From Gammaproteobacteria bacterium (GTDB lineage Bacteria > Pseudomonadota > Gammaproteobacteria > Burkholderiales > Burkholderiaceae_C), in assembly GCA_025359085.1 (NCBI GenBank), contig JANYHL010000005.1:1-43499 (forward strand): DNA of 43,499 nucleotides. Direction: 5' to 3'. The notes under the pieces were generated by a model. It did not search any database and was not told the origin of the DNA. It saw only the letters and a list, made by a program, of their open reading frames with translations. Shown here in pieces: positions 25,214 through 33,646 of this stretch; the stretch's first letter is position 1; the number at the start of each line of letters is the position of its first letter. The translations under genes and the position numbers were made by a program.

Positions 25214-25714
25214 CTGCGCTTGACCAACGGTTGAAATACTACAGTGCAGTCACAGTCGGCTCAGAGTCAGCCAGTTTGTAGCTCCCGGTGGGCCCGGCGA
25301 TGATTCGACCGTTTGGGGCCAGTTTCTTGATCGCAACCGTCATGGACTCCAGCGCGATGCCTGTGACGGTCACGGCTGTCAGCAGGTAAATCGGCGCGAT
25401 GGGCATCACAACCAGCGGCCTGGAAGTCGGCACCAAGGACCCGGGCTGCGTGGCCTACGCCGGCGCCCTGGGTGTTCCCAGCCCAACCATCCTGCGCATC
25501 GACCAGTCGCTGTCGATCTGGCTCGGTCGGCATACCGAATCATCTCGATTCATGCACCCTCGGTTGTCGGGATTCTTTACATCCGAAGTCGTCTGGCCGA
25601 CACATTTTGACTAAGTTATTGATAATTATATTGATTTTCAACCCGGCCCGATTCGTGCTTACGAAGTCCCCAATAGTGTGGGTGCTCCATGCTATTTAAC
25701 CCAAGGAGTTAAAA
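25214..25714. other. non-coding or decayed stretch before the second PEP-CTERM gene
   Basis: A minus-strand frame (25239-25436, TTG start) has a plausible protein-like segment (SMTVAIKKLAPNGRIIAGPT) but no start signal and is not recognised; it may be a gene fragment. The part from about 25600 is AT-rich, with TTGACT at 25607-25612 and TATATT at 25627-25632 (spacing short), and probably contains the promoter of the PEP-CTERM gene at 25715. Confidence 0.35.
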
Positions 25715-26518
25715 ATGAAACGACAAATCAGAATCTTGGTAAGCGCGCTTTTGGCCACTATAGGCCTGACGTGGGGTGCTGGCGCGAACGCCGGAGCTAC
25801 TTTCCTGATTGGCAGCGATGTCATCGGCTTGCATGGCGATACCAATTACATCAACCCGGTAATGGATCAGATGGGAAACACTGGACCGAAAAAGATCCTA
25901 TTTCTCAACAACTATGGCAGGGCTAGCCTTCCGAACTACACCGCTGGCAATGTCACGTTCGACTTCCAGCCTTTTTCTTTCTTGACCGGGACGGTTTCCC
26001 TTGCGCCCTATTCTGCAATCTATGCTGATTCTCCCGGCTCTTGCTGCTCCGACCCGGGTCCGGGTCTGACGCCTGCTGGTGGTGCCAGCAACCTCGCCGC
26101 ATTTGTCACAGCGGGCGGTAGCCTCGGTGTGGGCGACTACCAGGGCAATGCTTTCTGGGACACCGTGCTGGGGTTCACCGGCTCGGGCATTGGGGTTAAT
26201 GGGGTTACCAGCGGCGCGGGTGGAATTCTTTGCGAGGATCCAGGGGTGTCAACCCCCGGAGGCATCGCATTCGGTTTCAATGCCTCCTATAGCGAAGGTT
26301 GCTTTGTGCACCAGACTTACAACCCGGCATTCTGGACCGCCAAGGGCTTTTTCGCGCTGCAGACCGATGGCGCTGTCGGCAGCAGCTTCTTTGGTGATTG
26401 GGTCACGATGGCATCGGGCTTTGCCGATCCCGGCAACCCCGTTCCTGAGCCCTCCTCGCTGGCACTGCTAGGCGTCGCGCTCGCTGGCCTGATCGCACGG
26501 CGTCGCCGCCAGGAGTGA
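25715..26518 (+). CDS. PEP-CTERM sorted exported protein, unknown domain
   Basis: A 267-residue secreted protein. Signal peptide at residues 1-27 (ILVSALLATIGLTWGAGANA). The mature part is Gly-rich with a low-complexity beta-type composition and a Cys-Cys pair (SPGSCCSDPGPG) plus two more Cys (ILCEDPG, EGCFVH) that could form disulfides. The C-terminus is a textbook PEP-CTERM signal: VPEPSSLALLGVALAGLIA followed by RRRRQE. AAGGAG precedes the ATG. No exosortase gene lies in the window, so sorting depends on one elsewhere. Function of the mature domain is unknown. Confidence 0.85.
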   Translation: MKRQIRILVSALLATIGLTWGAGANAGATFLIGSDVIGLHGDTNYINPVMDQMGNTGPKKILFLNNYGRASLPNYTAGNVTFDFQPFSFLTGTVSLAPYSAIYADSPGSCCSDPGPGLTPAGGASNLAAFVTAGGSLGVGDYQGNAFWDTVLGFTGSGIGVNGVTSGAGGILCEDPGVSTPGGIAFGFNASYSEGCFVHQTYNPAFWTAKGFFALQTDGAVGSSFFGDWVTMASGFADPGNPVPEPSSLALLGVALAGLIARRRRQE

Positions 26519-26550
26519 GCGAAGGGCACAGCCCTTGATCTGCCTGTCAA

Positions 26551-26584
26551 AACACCGCTTTGCCTGCGCGATGCGGTGCTTTTC
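26551..26584 (+). terminator. possible terminator after the PEP-CTERM gene
   Basis: CACCGC (26553-26558) and GCGGTG (26573-26578) form a six-base stem with a 14-base loop, followed by CTTTTC. The stem is short and the T run weak, so confidence is limited. The rest of the gap to 26776 shows no supported gene. Confidence 0.4.
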
Positions 26585-26776
26585 GGCGACTGCGCGCTCC
26601 TTGGCTCGCGCGGTTTGGCTCCATTGGCAACCCGAATTTGGTCTGCGGACGTGACTGCGAGGTACGCGCAGGTCGGGCAGTTCCGGCGGCTCGCCTTCGA
26701 TCTCCATGACGAACTCGATCCCGTCCTGGCCGCAAGTCTCCGAGGTATCAGACAGAGGGCAGATGGCGATCGGGCA

Positions 26777-26896
26777 TCAGCAAAACATCAGCGCCAGCCA
26801 GGCCGGGTCATCCAGCACATTGAGCAGCACAAAGCCTCCCACGCGGTAGAACCAGAACTCGCCCAGCCGCAGGGCCTCAGGCGATATCCAAGACAT
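26777..26896 (-). CDS. possible 39-residue ORF overlapping the NUDIX gene 3' end
   Basis: ATG at 26894-26896, inside the last codons of the NUDIX gene, opens MSWISPEALRLGEFWF and VGGFVLLNVLDDPAWLAL, ending at 26777. It is short, Trp-rich and hydrophobic, and overlaps by 20 bases in another frame, so translational coupling is conceivable. No homologue is recognised; it could equally be chance. Confidence 0.3.
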   Translation of the reverse strand: MSWISPEALRLGEFWFYRVGGFVLLNVLDDPAWLALMFC

Positions 26897-27422
26897 GGAT
26901 CTCAAAGTGTCCTTTGCGCCGGTCGGCGAAGTAATGTTCCAGTGTTTCCTTGACGGTTCTAAAGGCGATTTGGTCCCACGGAATTTCATCTTCGGCAAAC
27001 AGCCGCGCTTCGATGGTCTCGAAGCCGGGGTGGAACAGGTCACTGAGCAGGCGCGCCAGGTAAAACACATGAACCTGTCCCACGCGGGGCACGTTCAGCA
27101 GCGAGAAAAAACCTTCCATGGCAAACTGCGCGCCCGCTTCTTCCAGCGTTTCGCGCGCTGCGCCTTCGGCCACGGTTTCGTTCATTTCCATGAACCCGGC
27201 CGGCAGCGTCCATTTGCCAAAGCGGGGCTCGATATTGCGTTTGCACAGCAGCACCTTGTCGCCCCAATAGGGCACGGTCCCGACCACGTTGAGAGGGTTC
27301 TCGTAGTGAATGGTGTGGCAGGCCGGGCAGACTGCGCGGTCTTTGGTGTCGCCATCGTCCGGCACCCGGTAGACCACGGCGGTGCCGCAGTTCTTGCAGT
27401 GTTTGATGGGAGGACGCAGCAT
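26877..27422 (-). CDS. NUDIX hydrolase with N-terminal zinc ribbon
   Basis: A 181-residue hydrolase of nucleoside-diphosphate-linked compounds. A zinc ribbon is formed by Cys9, Cys12, Cys32 and Cys35 (HCKNCG and VCPACH). The NUDIX box is GFMEMNETVAEGAARETLEEAG, satisfying GX5EX7REUXEEXGU. This layout resembles ADP-ribose or NADH pyrophosphatase-like proteins but is shorter than NudC. The start is 20 bases after the dctP stop, so it is likely the last main gene of the TRAP operon. Confidence 0.88.
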   Translation of the reverse strand: MLRPPIKHCKNCGTAVVYRVPDDGDTKDRAVCPACHTIHYENPLNVVGTVPYWGDKVLLCKRNIEPRFGKWTLPAGFMEMNETVAEGAARETLEEAGAQFAMEGFFSLLNVPRVGQVHVFYLARLLSDLFHPGFETIEARLFAEDEIPWDQIAFRTVKETLEHYFADRRKGHFEIHVLDIA

Positions 27423-27442
27423 GCAGGCAGTGTAATTTGAAA

Positions 27443-28492
27443 TTAATTAATTTTTTTCGGCAGGGTGTGTTTTGCAATCAGACGGCGTGCCGTGCTGAGC
27501 AACTGACGGCCGTCAAAACCGCGTTGGTTCATGTCTTCGACCCACGCCACTTCAACGACCGCCGCCTTGCGTTTGAACTCCTGCGCATCCAGCGCCGGGA
27601 TGGTGTAAATCGTATTTTTGTGCGCCAGAGCTGCCTGCCGACCGGCGTCGTCGCCGGCTTGTTGCACCCGGCCCAGCCAGCCCGAGGTCTGCAGGCCCGA
27701 GTTGTTGTCGATGATCTTTCTCAAATCAGGCGGCAGTGCCTGGTAGCGTGCTTTGTTCATCGCCAGCACGAAGGTGGCCGTGTAGAGCGCACCGCCGACG
27801 GGGTCAAACTGGCTGTGAAAGCGGGTGAGTTCATGCACTTTGACCGATGGCACCACCTCCCAGGGCAGCAAGGCGCCGTCGATGGTGCCCTTGGACAGCG
27901 CGTCAGGAATGGACGGCAGCGGCATGCCCACCGGTATGGCGCCCAGATAACCGAGCATTTTGGTGATCTGGCGGGTTGGTCCGCGCATTTTCAGGCTCTT
28001 GAGATCGGCGGCAGTCTTGATCTGTTTGTCTCGGGTGTGGAAGACGCCGGGCCCATGCACCTGCAACGCCAGCACCTGCGTGTCTTTGAACTCGTCGGCC
28101 GCAACGGTCTGCATGTACTCCCAGCAGGCTCTGGAGGTGGCCTCGGCATCGCTCATCATGAACGGCAGCTCGAACACTTCGATCCGAGGGAACCGTCCCG
28201 CCGTGTAGCCTGGAATCGTCCAGATAATGTCCACCACGCCGTCCTTGGCCTGGTCGTACAGCTGCGCCGGACTGCCCCCCAACTGCATCGCCGGGTAGGC
28301 TTCAAACTGGATGCGCCCACCTGATTCTTTGCTCACCTTGTCCATCCAGACTTTGTGCATGTTCTGCCAGACGTTGGACTGCGGCGCCATGAAGGTGTGG
28401 AACTTGAGCGTGACGGTGGGCGCTGCGCCGCCGAGGGCGGGTGGTGCCAGCGCCAGGGCGGCGCTGGTTTTAAGCAGGGTGCGTCTTTGCAT
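27443..28492 (-). CDS. dctP: TRAP transporter solute-binding protein (DctP family)
   Basis: A 349-residue periplasmic binding protein that delivers a carboxylate-type substrate to the TRAP permease. The N-terminus MQRRTLLKTSAALALAPPAL is a twin-arginine-type signal (RRTLLK). Family features include VTLKFHTFMAPQSNVWQNMH, a TRAP-typical GIPVG-like segment (LGAIPVGMPLPSIPDAL) and KGTIDGALLPWEVV, and a conserved Arg in KMRGPTRQI. The start at 28492 is preferred over the 14-codon longer reading because the Tat signal begins there. It lies 17 bases after dctM. Confidence 0.9.
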   Translation of the reverse strand: MQRRTLLKTSAALALAPPALGGAAPTVTLKFHTFMAPQSNVWQNMHKVWMDKVSKESGGRIQFEAYPAMQLGGSPAQLYDQAKDGVVDIIWTIPGYTAGRFPRIEVFELPFMMSDAEATSRACWEYMQTVAADEFKDTQVLALQVHGPGVFHTRDKQIKTAADLKSLKMRGPTRQITKMLGYLGAIPVGMPLPSIPDALSKGTIDGALLPWEVVPSVKVHELTRFHSQFDPVGGALYTATFVLAMNKARYQALPPDLRKIIDNNSGLQTSGWLGRVQQAGDDAGRQAALAHKNTIYTIPALDAQEFKRKAAVVEVAWVEDMNQRGFDGRQLLSTARRLIAKHTLPKKIN

Positions 28493-28509
28493 GATGGCGT
28501 GGTGAAAGG

Positions 28510-29850
28510 TTAGGTAATGAAGTTGGCCAGCCACAGTGAGACCCCGGGGCAGAACAGGAGCAGCAGTGTACGCAACACATCGCTGATCAAAAACGGCAGC
28601 ACGCCCCGGTAGCTTTCCGCAATCGGCACCTCGGGGGCCATGCTGTTGACAATGTACACGTTGAGCCCCACGGGCGGGGCCAGCAGGCCAAAGCCGACCG
28701 TCATAAGCACCAGGATGCCAAACCAGATGCCGACCGACTCGGGCGACATGCCAAAGTCAAGACCGATCACCAACGGGAAAAAGATGGGAATGGTCAGCAG
28801 CAGCATGGACAACTCGTCCATCACCGATCCCAGCACCACATAAAACAGCAAAATGGCAGACACCACCAGCAGGGGCGACAAACCCCAGCTTTGCACCACG
28901 GCGGCGAGCTGATTGGGCATTTGGGTCAGTGCCAGCGCCGAATTCATCAAGTCCGCGCCCAGAAAGATCAGGAAGATCATGGCCGAACCTTGTGCCGTGG
29001 CGTAAAAACAGTATTTGAGCTTGTTGAAATCAAGCTCCCCCTTGAGCAGCGCGGCTGCCAAGGTGGCCGCCGCACCCACGGCGGCGCCCTCGATGGGGGT
29101 GAACCAGCCGCCGTAAATGCCGCCAAACACGGTCATAAAAACCAGCACGATCGGCACGATGCCGCGCAGGGCCTGTGCCGCCATCGGGCTGCTGTCTTCA
29201 CTGATATCTGGCTTCGCCCTGTCAATGTCGGGGGCGTGGCCGGGCACCAGGCGCACATAGACACCAATGGCCAGCATGTAGCCCAGCATGGCGATGAAAC
29301 CCGGTACAAAAGCCGCCGCAAACAGCTTGGCAATGTTTTGTTCGGCCAAAATGGCATAGATCACCAGCGGCACCGAGGGCGGTATCAAAATGCCCAGCGT
29401 GCCCCCGGCGGCCAGCGTGCCGGTGGCCAGTCGGCCGGAGTAGCCGTGGCGTTTCAGTTCGGGCAGCGCCACCGCGGTGATGGTGGCCGCCGTGGCCACG
29501 GACGAGCCACAAATGGCCCCAAATGCCGCACTGGCCAGCACCGTCGCCATCGCCAGACCGCCTTTAAAACGCGACATCACGGCACTGGCAAAGCCAAATA
29601 ATGCTTTGGAGATGCCGCCTTGGGTGGCGAAATGGCCCATCAAAATGAACAGCGGAATGACCGACAGTTCGTAGTTGGCAAAGCGGGAAAAAGCCAGGCT
29701 GTTGAGAAAATTGCTGAACGCTCCCCAGCCCGCCTGGGTGACGTAGCCGACACCACCGGCCACAAACATGGCAACCGCAATCGGTACCCGTAGCCCCATC
29801 AAGCCGAGCATCAGGGCAAGAATCATCAGGCTGAGCAGCAGCGGACTCAT
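28510..29850 (-). CDS. dctM: TRAP transporter large permease (DctM family)
   Basis: A 446-residue inner-membrane transporter using the Na+/H+ gradient to import the substrate handed over by DctP. About twelve hydrophobic segments are visible, with family motifs such as SVIPLFILMGHFATQGGIS near residue 65, TGTLAAGGTLGILIPPSVPLVIYAILAEQ near 145 and FGILVLMTVGFGLLAPPVGLN near the C-terminus. It overlaps dctQ by four bases (ATGA-type), indicating translational coupling. Confidence 0.92.
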   Translation of the reverse strand: MSPLLLSLMILALMLGLMGLRVPIAVAMFVAGGVGYVTQAGWGAFSNFLNSLAFSRFANYELSVIPLFILMGHFATQGGISKALFGFASAVMSRFKGGLAMATVLASAAFGAICGSSVATAATITAVALPELKRHGYSGRLATGTLAAGGTLGILIPPSVPLVIYAILAEQNIAKLFAAAFVPGFIAMLGYMLAIGVYVRLVPGHAPDIDRAKPDISEDSSPMAAQALRGIVPIVLVFMTVFGGIYGGWFTPIEGAAVGAAATLAAALLKGELDFNKLKYCFYATAQGSAMIFLIFLGADLMNSALALTQMPNQLAAVVQSWGLSPLLVVSAILLFYVVLGSVMDELSMLLLTIPIFFPLVIGLDFGMSPESVGIWFGILVLMTVGFGLLAPPVGLNVYIVNSMAPEVPIAESYRGVLPFLISDVLRTLLLLFCPGVSLWLANFIT

Positions 29851-30329
29851 TCCCGACCCTCAGAATGCACCGCGCCGCCACCGAAACCCTGTACCAGTGC
29901 AATCAGTACGGTCAGCGCCATCGGCGGCACCATGCTGGCGTACACCAGCCACTCGGGAAAGTCCAGCAGCATGGTGCCGGAATGGGTATGCAGGGCGTTG
30001 AGCGCGCCCACGCCGGTGCGCCAGGCCAGCAGCGCCATCATCCCGGCCAGCAGCAGGGCGCCGAACCGGTCCAGCTTGAGCGTGGTTTTGACACTGGCCC
30101 GGGCGGTGAAAAAGTCGACCGCGATGTTGCCACGCCGCCATTGGCACCAGGGCAGAAACAGTGCAATGGCCGCGCCGCTGGCGACGCCCGTCAATTCAAA
30201 GTCACCGGCCAGGGTCAGGCCCAGGGTGTTGCGCCCGATCAGACTGGCGCAGGTCAGCAGCGTGATGGCGGTGAGCAGGATGCCGGCCAGAATGGCGCAA
30301 AATTTGGACAGCGATGCAAGATGGCGCAA
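29847..30329 (-). CDS. dctQ: TRAP transporter small permease (DctQ family)
   Basis: A 160-residue inner-membrane subunit with four transmembrane helices (ILAGILLTAITLLTCASLIG; LTGVASGAAIALFLPWCQ; LLLAGMMALLAWRTGVGAL; VYASMVPPMALTVLIALVQG). The start codon appears to be TTG at 30329: no ATG or GTG precedes it in frame and the next Met is far inside the protein. It lies between the FAH-type hydrolase and dctM, with a four-base overlap with dctM. Confidence 0.85.
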   Translation of the reverse strand: MRHLASLSKFCAILAGILLTAITLLTCASLIGRNTLGLTLAGDFELTGVASGAAIALFLPWCQWRRGNIAVDFFTARASVKTTLKLDRFGALLLAGMMALLAWRTGVGALNALHTHSGTMLLDFPEWLVYASMVPPMALTVLIALVQGFGGGAVHSEGRE

Positions 30330-30354
30330 ATGGGTGTTCCGCGAAGTCGGGCTG

Positions 30355-31071
30355 TTATGCGACGGTGAGCGTGATGGCGCTCAGGCCGGTGACGCCGCCC
30401 TGGAGCGTGTCGCCCGCCACCACGGCGCCCACACCCTCCGGCGTGCCGGTGTAGATCAGGTCGCCGGGCTGCAGGGTCCAGGCCGCAGACAGGTGCTCAA
30501 TGATCTCGGCAACGGTCCAGATCAGCTTGGACACCGAGCTGCGCTGGCGATCCTGAGCATTGACCTGCAGATAAATTTCAGCCTGGGCGATATCACCGGC
30601 CGCCCCTGCCGGCGTAATCGGGCCGATCGGGGCCGAGCTGTCAAAACCCTTGCCAATGCACCAGGGGCGGCCCTGTTTTTTCATCTCGTTTTGCAGGTCG
30701 CGTCGCGTCATGTCCAGGCCGACGGCGTAGCCAAAAATGTGTAGCGCTGCGTCGGCGGCTTGGATGTTCTTGCCACCGGTACCAATTGCCACCACCAGCT
30801 CAATCTCATGGTGCAGATTGTGGGTCAGGCTCGGGTAGGGCAGGGTAGCCGTCTCGCCCGCGTTGACCACCAGCACGGCGTCCGCCGGTTTCATGAAAAA
30901 GAAGGGCGCCTCGCGGCCGGTAAAGCCCATTTCTTTGGCGTGATCTTCGTAGTTGCGTCCGACGCAATAAATGCGGTGCACGGGAAAGCGGGCGGTACTG
31001 CCCACCACGGGCACCGACACGATCGGGGCGGGTTCAAAAACATAAGGCATGGTGTTGTGGCTCGCTGTCAT
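30355..31071 (-). CDS. fumarylacetoacetate hydrolase (FAH) family protein
   Basis: A 238-residue single-domain FAH-superfamily enzyme acting on C-C bonds or tautomers of oxo-acids. Motifs: IYCVGRNYEDHAKEMGF, PFFFMKPADAVL, LHHEIELVVAIG (metal-binding HxE and E), GYAVGLDMTRRDLQ, KGFDSSAPIGP and LIYTGTPEGVGAV. The ATG at 31071 is preferred; a second in-frame ATG is at 31050. It sits between an ABM protein and the TRAP genes, implying catabolism of an imported organic acid. The substrate is not determinable. Confidence 0.9.
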   Translation of the reverse strand: MTASHNTMPYVFEPAPIVSVPVVGSTARFPVHRIYCVGRNYEDHAKEMGFTGREAPFFFMKPADAVLVVNAGETATLPYPSLTHNLHHEIELVVAIGTGGKNIQAADAALHIFGYAVGLDMTRRDLQNEMKKQGRPWCIGKGFDSSAPIGPITPAGAAGDIAQAEIYLQVNAQDRQRSSVSKLIWTVAEIIEHLSAAWTLQPGDLIYTGTPEGVGAVVAGDTLQGGVTGLSAITLTVA

Positions 31072-31075
31072 GGGG

Positions 31076-31387
31076 TTATGCGACTGATTCTGACTTGGCG
31101 ACCAACTCGAAGTGCTCAACGCTCGGCGGTCCCGCAAAGAACGGCCCGACGATGGTACGCCACTGCGCAAATGCGGGTGACTGGCGGAAACCGACGGTGT
31201 GGTCTTCCAGCGTGGTCCAGAAAACTTGCAGGACGTAGCGCTCGGTGCTTTCAATGCAGCGGTTGAGCTTGAAGCCTTCAAACCCGCGAACGTGGGCAAT
31301 CGTGGTGTGCAAGCCACGCTGAATCGCCTCTTCAAAGGCGGCGTTCTGGCCGGGCTGGATCGAGAAGTCGGCAAGCTCAAGAATCAT
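31076..31387 (-). CDS. antibiotic-biosynthesis-monooxygenase (ABM) fold protein
   Basis: A 103-residue ferredoxin-like-fold protein, ABM type: MILELADFSIQPGQNAAFEE, RGFEGFKLNRCIESTERYVL and VFWTTLEDHTVGFRQSPAFA follow the pattern of small dimeric monooxygenases and related degradative proteins. The ATG at 31387 follows GGAG; the longer reading to 31516 is rejected. It is four bases from the FAH gene and appears to be the first gene of the minus-strand operon through TRAP and NUDIX. Confidence 0.83.
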   Translation of the reverse strand: MILELADFSIQPGQNAAFEEAIQRGLHTTIAHVRGFEGFKLNRCIESTERYVLQVFWTTLEDHTVGFRQSPAFAQWRTIVGPFFAGPPSVEHFELVAKSESVA

Positions 31388-31564
31388 AAAGGTCTCCGGT
31401 AGGGGGCATTTTTGCTGGGCTTTGAGTCTAACTTCTCCCACCAACGCTGCTGCGCCGCTTGGGCCATCTGCGTGTTGTTGCGGGACCAGCGGTTTGGGCG
31501 GCAACTTGCTGCGCACGCGTGCTTTACGGCGTGCGCGTGCGCTGTGGTGGCGGCGGACCCCTTA

Positions 31565-31622
31565 ATTGCTATTGAATATAGAGCTAAATAGTTAGAGTGG
31601 ACGAGGGCTGGAAGCTTAAAAA
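31565..31622 (-). repeat. dispersed TAGCCC/TAGCTA repeat, copy 6 (diverged)
   Basis: On the minus strand: TTAAGCTTCCAGCCCTCGTCC, then TAACTATTTAGCTCTATATTC and AATAGCA. CAGCCCTCGTCC replaces TAGCCC, and the ATAGCA end is retained. It lies upstream of the ABM operon and may overlap its promoter region. Confidence 0.6.
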
Positions 31623-31807
31623 GCTTGTAACTGCGAGCGTGACAGTGCTCGCCAACGGCTGCCTCCCGGATATCCCGTCACAGAGTCCTGCCGACCGGTC
31701 AACGCTCGTCCCATGAGGATAGCAGTGTGCTTCCACTATAAAAAGGCCGGCAATCGGCACCGCCACTGAAAGACGCATAATGCAGCGGCCAAGTGGTTTG
31801 CCCAATA

Positions 31808-31816
31808 GGGGGGGGG
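31808..31816 (+). repeat. nine-base poly-G tract upstream of the Ala/Gln-repeat gene
   Basis: Nine consecutive G, 111 bases before the ATG at 31928. Homopolymers of this length can vary by slippage. The rest of the 31388-31927 gap contains copy 6 and no supported gene. Confidence 0.6.
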
Positions 31817-31927
31817 GAACGTGAGTGGCCGCAGTACTTGTGGAAATAAGTGACATCACACATAGTCGTGTCACGAGCAAGACCAAAAGTGGATATTGAA
31901 GGGCATGGTAACTACAAGGAAGCAAGC

Positions 31928-32428
31928 ATGGGTAAGGCACAGGCAGCATTAGAGGCAGCGAATGAGGCGTGGGGGCTAACGCAGGATGCGCTGCGACACG
32001 GAGCGGCGGACCGGGATGCCTCCGAGATATTGGGGTATGCGGACAAGGCACTGATCGCGTCGCAGAACGCGGCGCTGACTGCCTTGACAGCCTCGCAGGT
32101 CACGGAACAGGCGGTACTCACAGCATCACAGCTAACAGAACAGGCAGCAGAGGTGACGACCTCGCAAGCACTGACAGCGCAGCAGGCAACGGCACAGTCA
32201 GCACTGATAGTGGCGCAGGAAACGGCAGTATTGGCAGAGGCCGCGGCACAGACGGTGGCAGAGGCGGCGGCACTGGCTCTGCAAATAGCAGCCCAGGCAG
32301 CCGCACAGGCGGTGGCCCAGGAGGCAGCACAGAAGGCGGCTCAGGAAGCGGCTCAGACGGCCGCAGAGGCGGCGCTGGTCGCGGCACAGGCAGTGGCTCT
32401 GGCTGAGACGGCGACAAATGCCAATTGA
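31928..32428 (+). CDS. Ala/Gln-rich helical protein with tandem tetrapeptide (xAAQ) repeats
   Basis: A 166-residue cytosolic-type protein without signal peptide or membrane segment. Residues 1-50 are mixed helical (ALEAANEAWGLTQDALRHGA). The rest is dominated by Ala, Gln, Thr, Glu and Leu. From residue 120, tetrapeptides IAAQ, AAAQ, AVAQ, EAAQ, KAAQ, EAAQ, TAAE run in tandem, encoded by seven 12-bp units at 32285-32368. The ATG follows AAGGAAG. Strong helix propensity suggests a coiled coil or surface-coating protein; a phasin-like role near the PHB genes is speculation. No family recognised. Confidence 0.65.
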   Translation: MGKAQAALEAANEAWGLTQDALRHGAADRDASEILGYADKALIASQNAALTALTASQVTEQAVLTASQLTEQAAEVTTSQALTAQQATAQSALIVAQETAVLAEAAAQTVAEAAALALQIAAQAAAQAVAQEAAQKAAQEAAQTAAEAALVAAQAVALAETATNAN

Positions 32429-32544
32429 GAAGCTTTCTCTCGCGTCTTCGGCTGACGCCGCTGCATAACCTCACAACTTGCCCCATGGGGGTCGCACGGG
32501 AAATATATCCGGGTTTCAGGCGCGTTCCCACCAGCGCACCAGGT

Positions 32545-33414
32545 TCAGACTTGCGAAGTGGTGGCGATGCTCGCAAATGCATAGCCTGACTTGCTCCGTT
32601 TGGCCTGATACATCGCGGCATCGGCACTTTGCTTCAAAGCTTCTGCTGTGGTGCCATCTTTTGGGAAGATGGAAATGCCAATGCTTGGGGTGACGATGAG
32701 GTCACCTATTCTTAGCTTGCACGGCATTTGAACCGCTTTGATGATCTTTTCCGCAATGATTCTGGCGTTATTTTCGTGTTTCATGTCCATGAGTAAATAC
32801 AAGAATTCGTCGCCGCCATGGCGGCTGACCGTATCCTCGCCCCGTGTGTTTTCTTCAAGTCGTGCCGCAACAATGCGTAAGACCGCATCGCCTACGTCGT
32901 GTCCGTATGAGTCATTTATGGTTTTGAAATTGTCCAGGTCCATAAAAATCACGGCCAATGTCCAGCCATGTCGCGTTGCTTGCACCAAACCATGTTCCAG
33001 CCGATCATCGAACAGGGCCCGGTTCGGCAAACCGGTCAAAGAATCGTGGAGGGCAGCATGGCGGGTCTCTTCTTGCAGTTCCAAGACCGTGGCCAATTCA
33101 CGTTCCAGCAGGTGGCGTTCCTTGACTTCATCCTTCAGGGCCTGATTCACGCCGACCAGCTTCACCGAAGCTTCTTGCACTTTTATTTCAACGGCCTCGC
33201 TTTTCTCGAGGGCGTTATCCACTTTCGGCAAATGGTCCTGAGTCGCCAACTCTTGGTGGAGAACCATATTGACTGACGCAAGTTCATCGGCAGATTCCTT
33301 CACAAGGTTCTTGACGCGCTCGCTTTCCTTCAGCACTTGGGTCAAGGACTTGACGGGCTTGGTGCGTTTCGGCAATTTGACACTGCTATCTTTTTTCATT
33401 GGTGTGGAATTCAT
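32545..33414 (-). CDS. diguanylate cyclase with N-terminal coiled coil (GGDEF)
   Basis: A 289-residue cytosolic protein. Residues about 20-125 are charged and helical (coiled-coil type: LKESERVKNLVKESADELAS; ALEKSEAVEIKVQEASVKL). A full GGDEF domain follows, from about 126 to 285: DSLTGLPNRALFDDRLE, VIFMDLDNFKTINDSYGHDVG and the intact signature SRHGGDEFLYLL. It probably synthesises c-di-GMP. No inhibitory-site RxxD is obvious. It is convergent with the Ala/Gln-repeat gene and divergent from ycaO. No membrane segment or receiver domain is seen, so its input is probably through the coiled coil. Confidence 0.87.
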   Translation of the reverse strand: MNSTPMKKDSSVKLPKRTKPVKSLTQVLKESERVKNLVKESADELASVNMVLHQELATQDHLPKVDNALEKSEAVEIKVQEASVKLVGVNQALKDEVKERHLLERELATVLELQEETRHAALHDSLTGLPNRALFDDRLEHGLVQATRHGWTLAVIFMDLDNFKTINDSYGHDVGDAVLRIVAARLEENTRGEDTVSRHGGDEFLYLLMDMKHENNARIIAEKIIKAVQMPCKLRIGDLIVTPSIGISIFPKDGTTAEALKQSADAAMYQAKRSKSGYAFASIATTSQV

Positions 33415-33646
33415 TTCGGTGGGAAGTTTTAGAATTTATTTTGTCAGCCGTTTAAGAATGCTCAGGATTCCCTGCAGAACCGCCTATTTCGTACAACGCG
33501 AAGTTGTTCAGCAGCTTGTCGCAATATAGCGTCAGCACAACAGATCGTCTGTTCGGTAGGGCACTGAACAACTGAGTGCAACAGACTTGCAGAGGCTGCG
33601 CGTGGTTTGCAGGACCGCGACCGAGCCTGCGGTATGCTGCACCCCC

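Noticed and set aside
26468..26735. Short minus-strand open frames downstream of the second PEP-CTERM gene
   Set aside because: They overlap the PEP-CTERM 3' end and a terminator-like stem, have no ribosome-binding site and no motif.
32285..32368. Tandem 12-bp units as a non-coding satellite
   Set aside because: They lie in frame inside a gene with a good ribosome-binding site, and third-position changes preserve the AAQ pattern.
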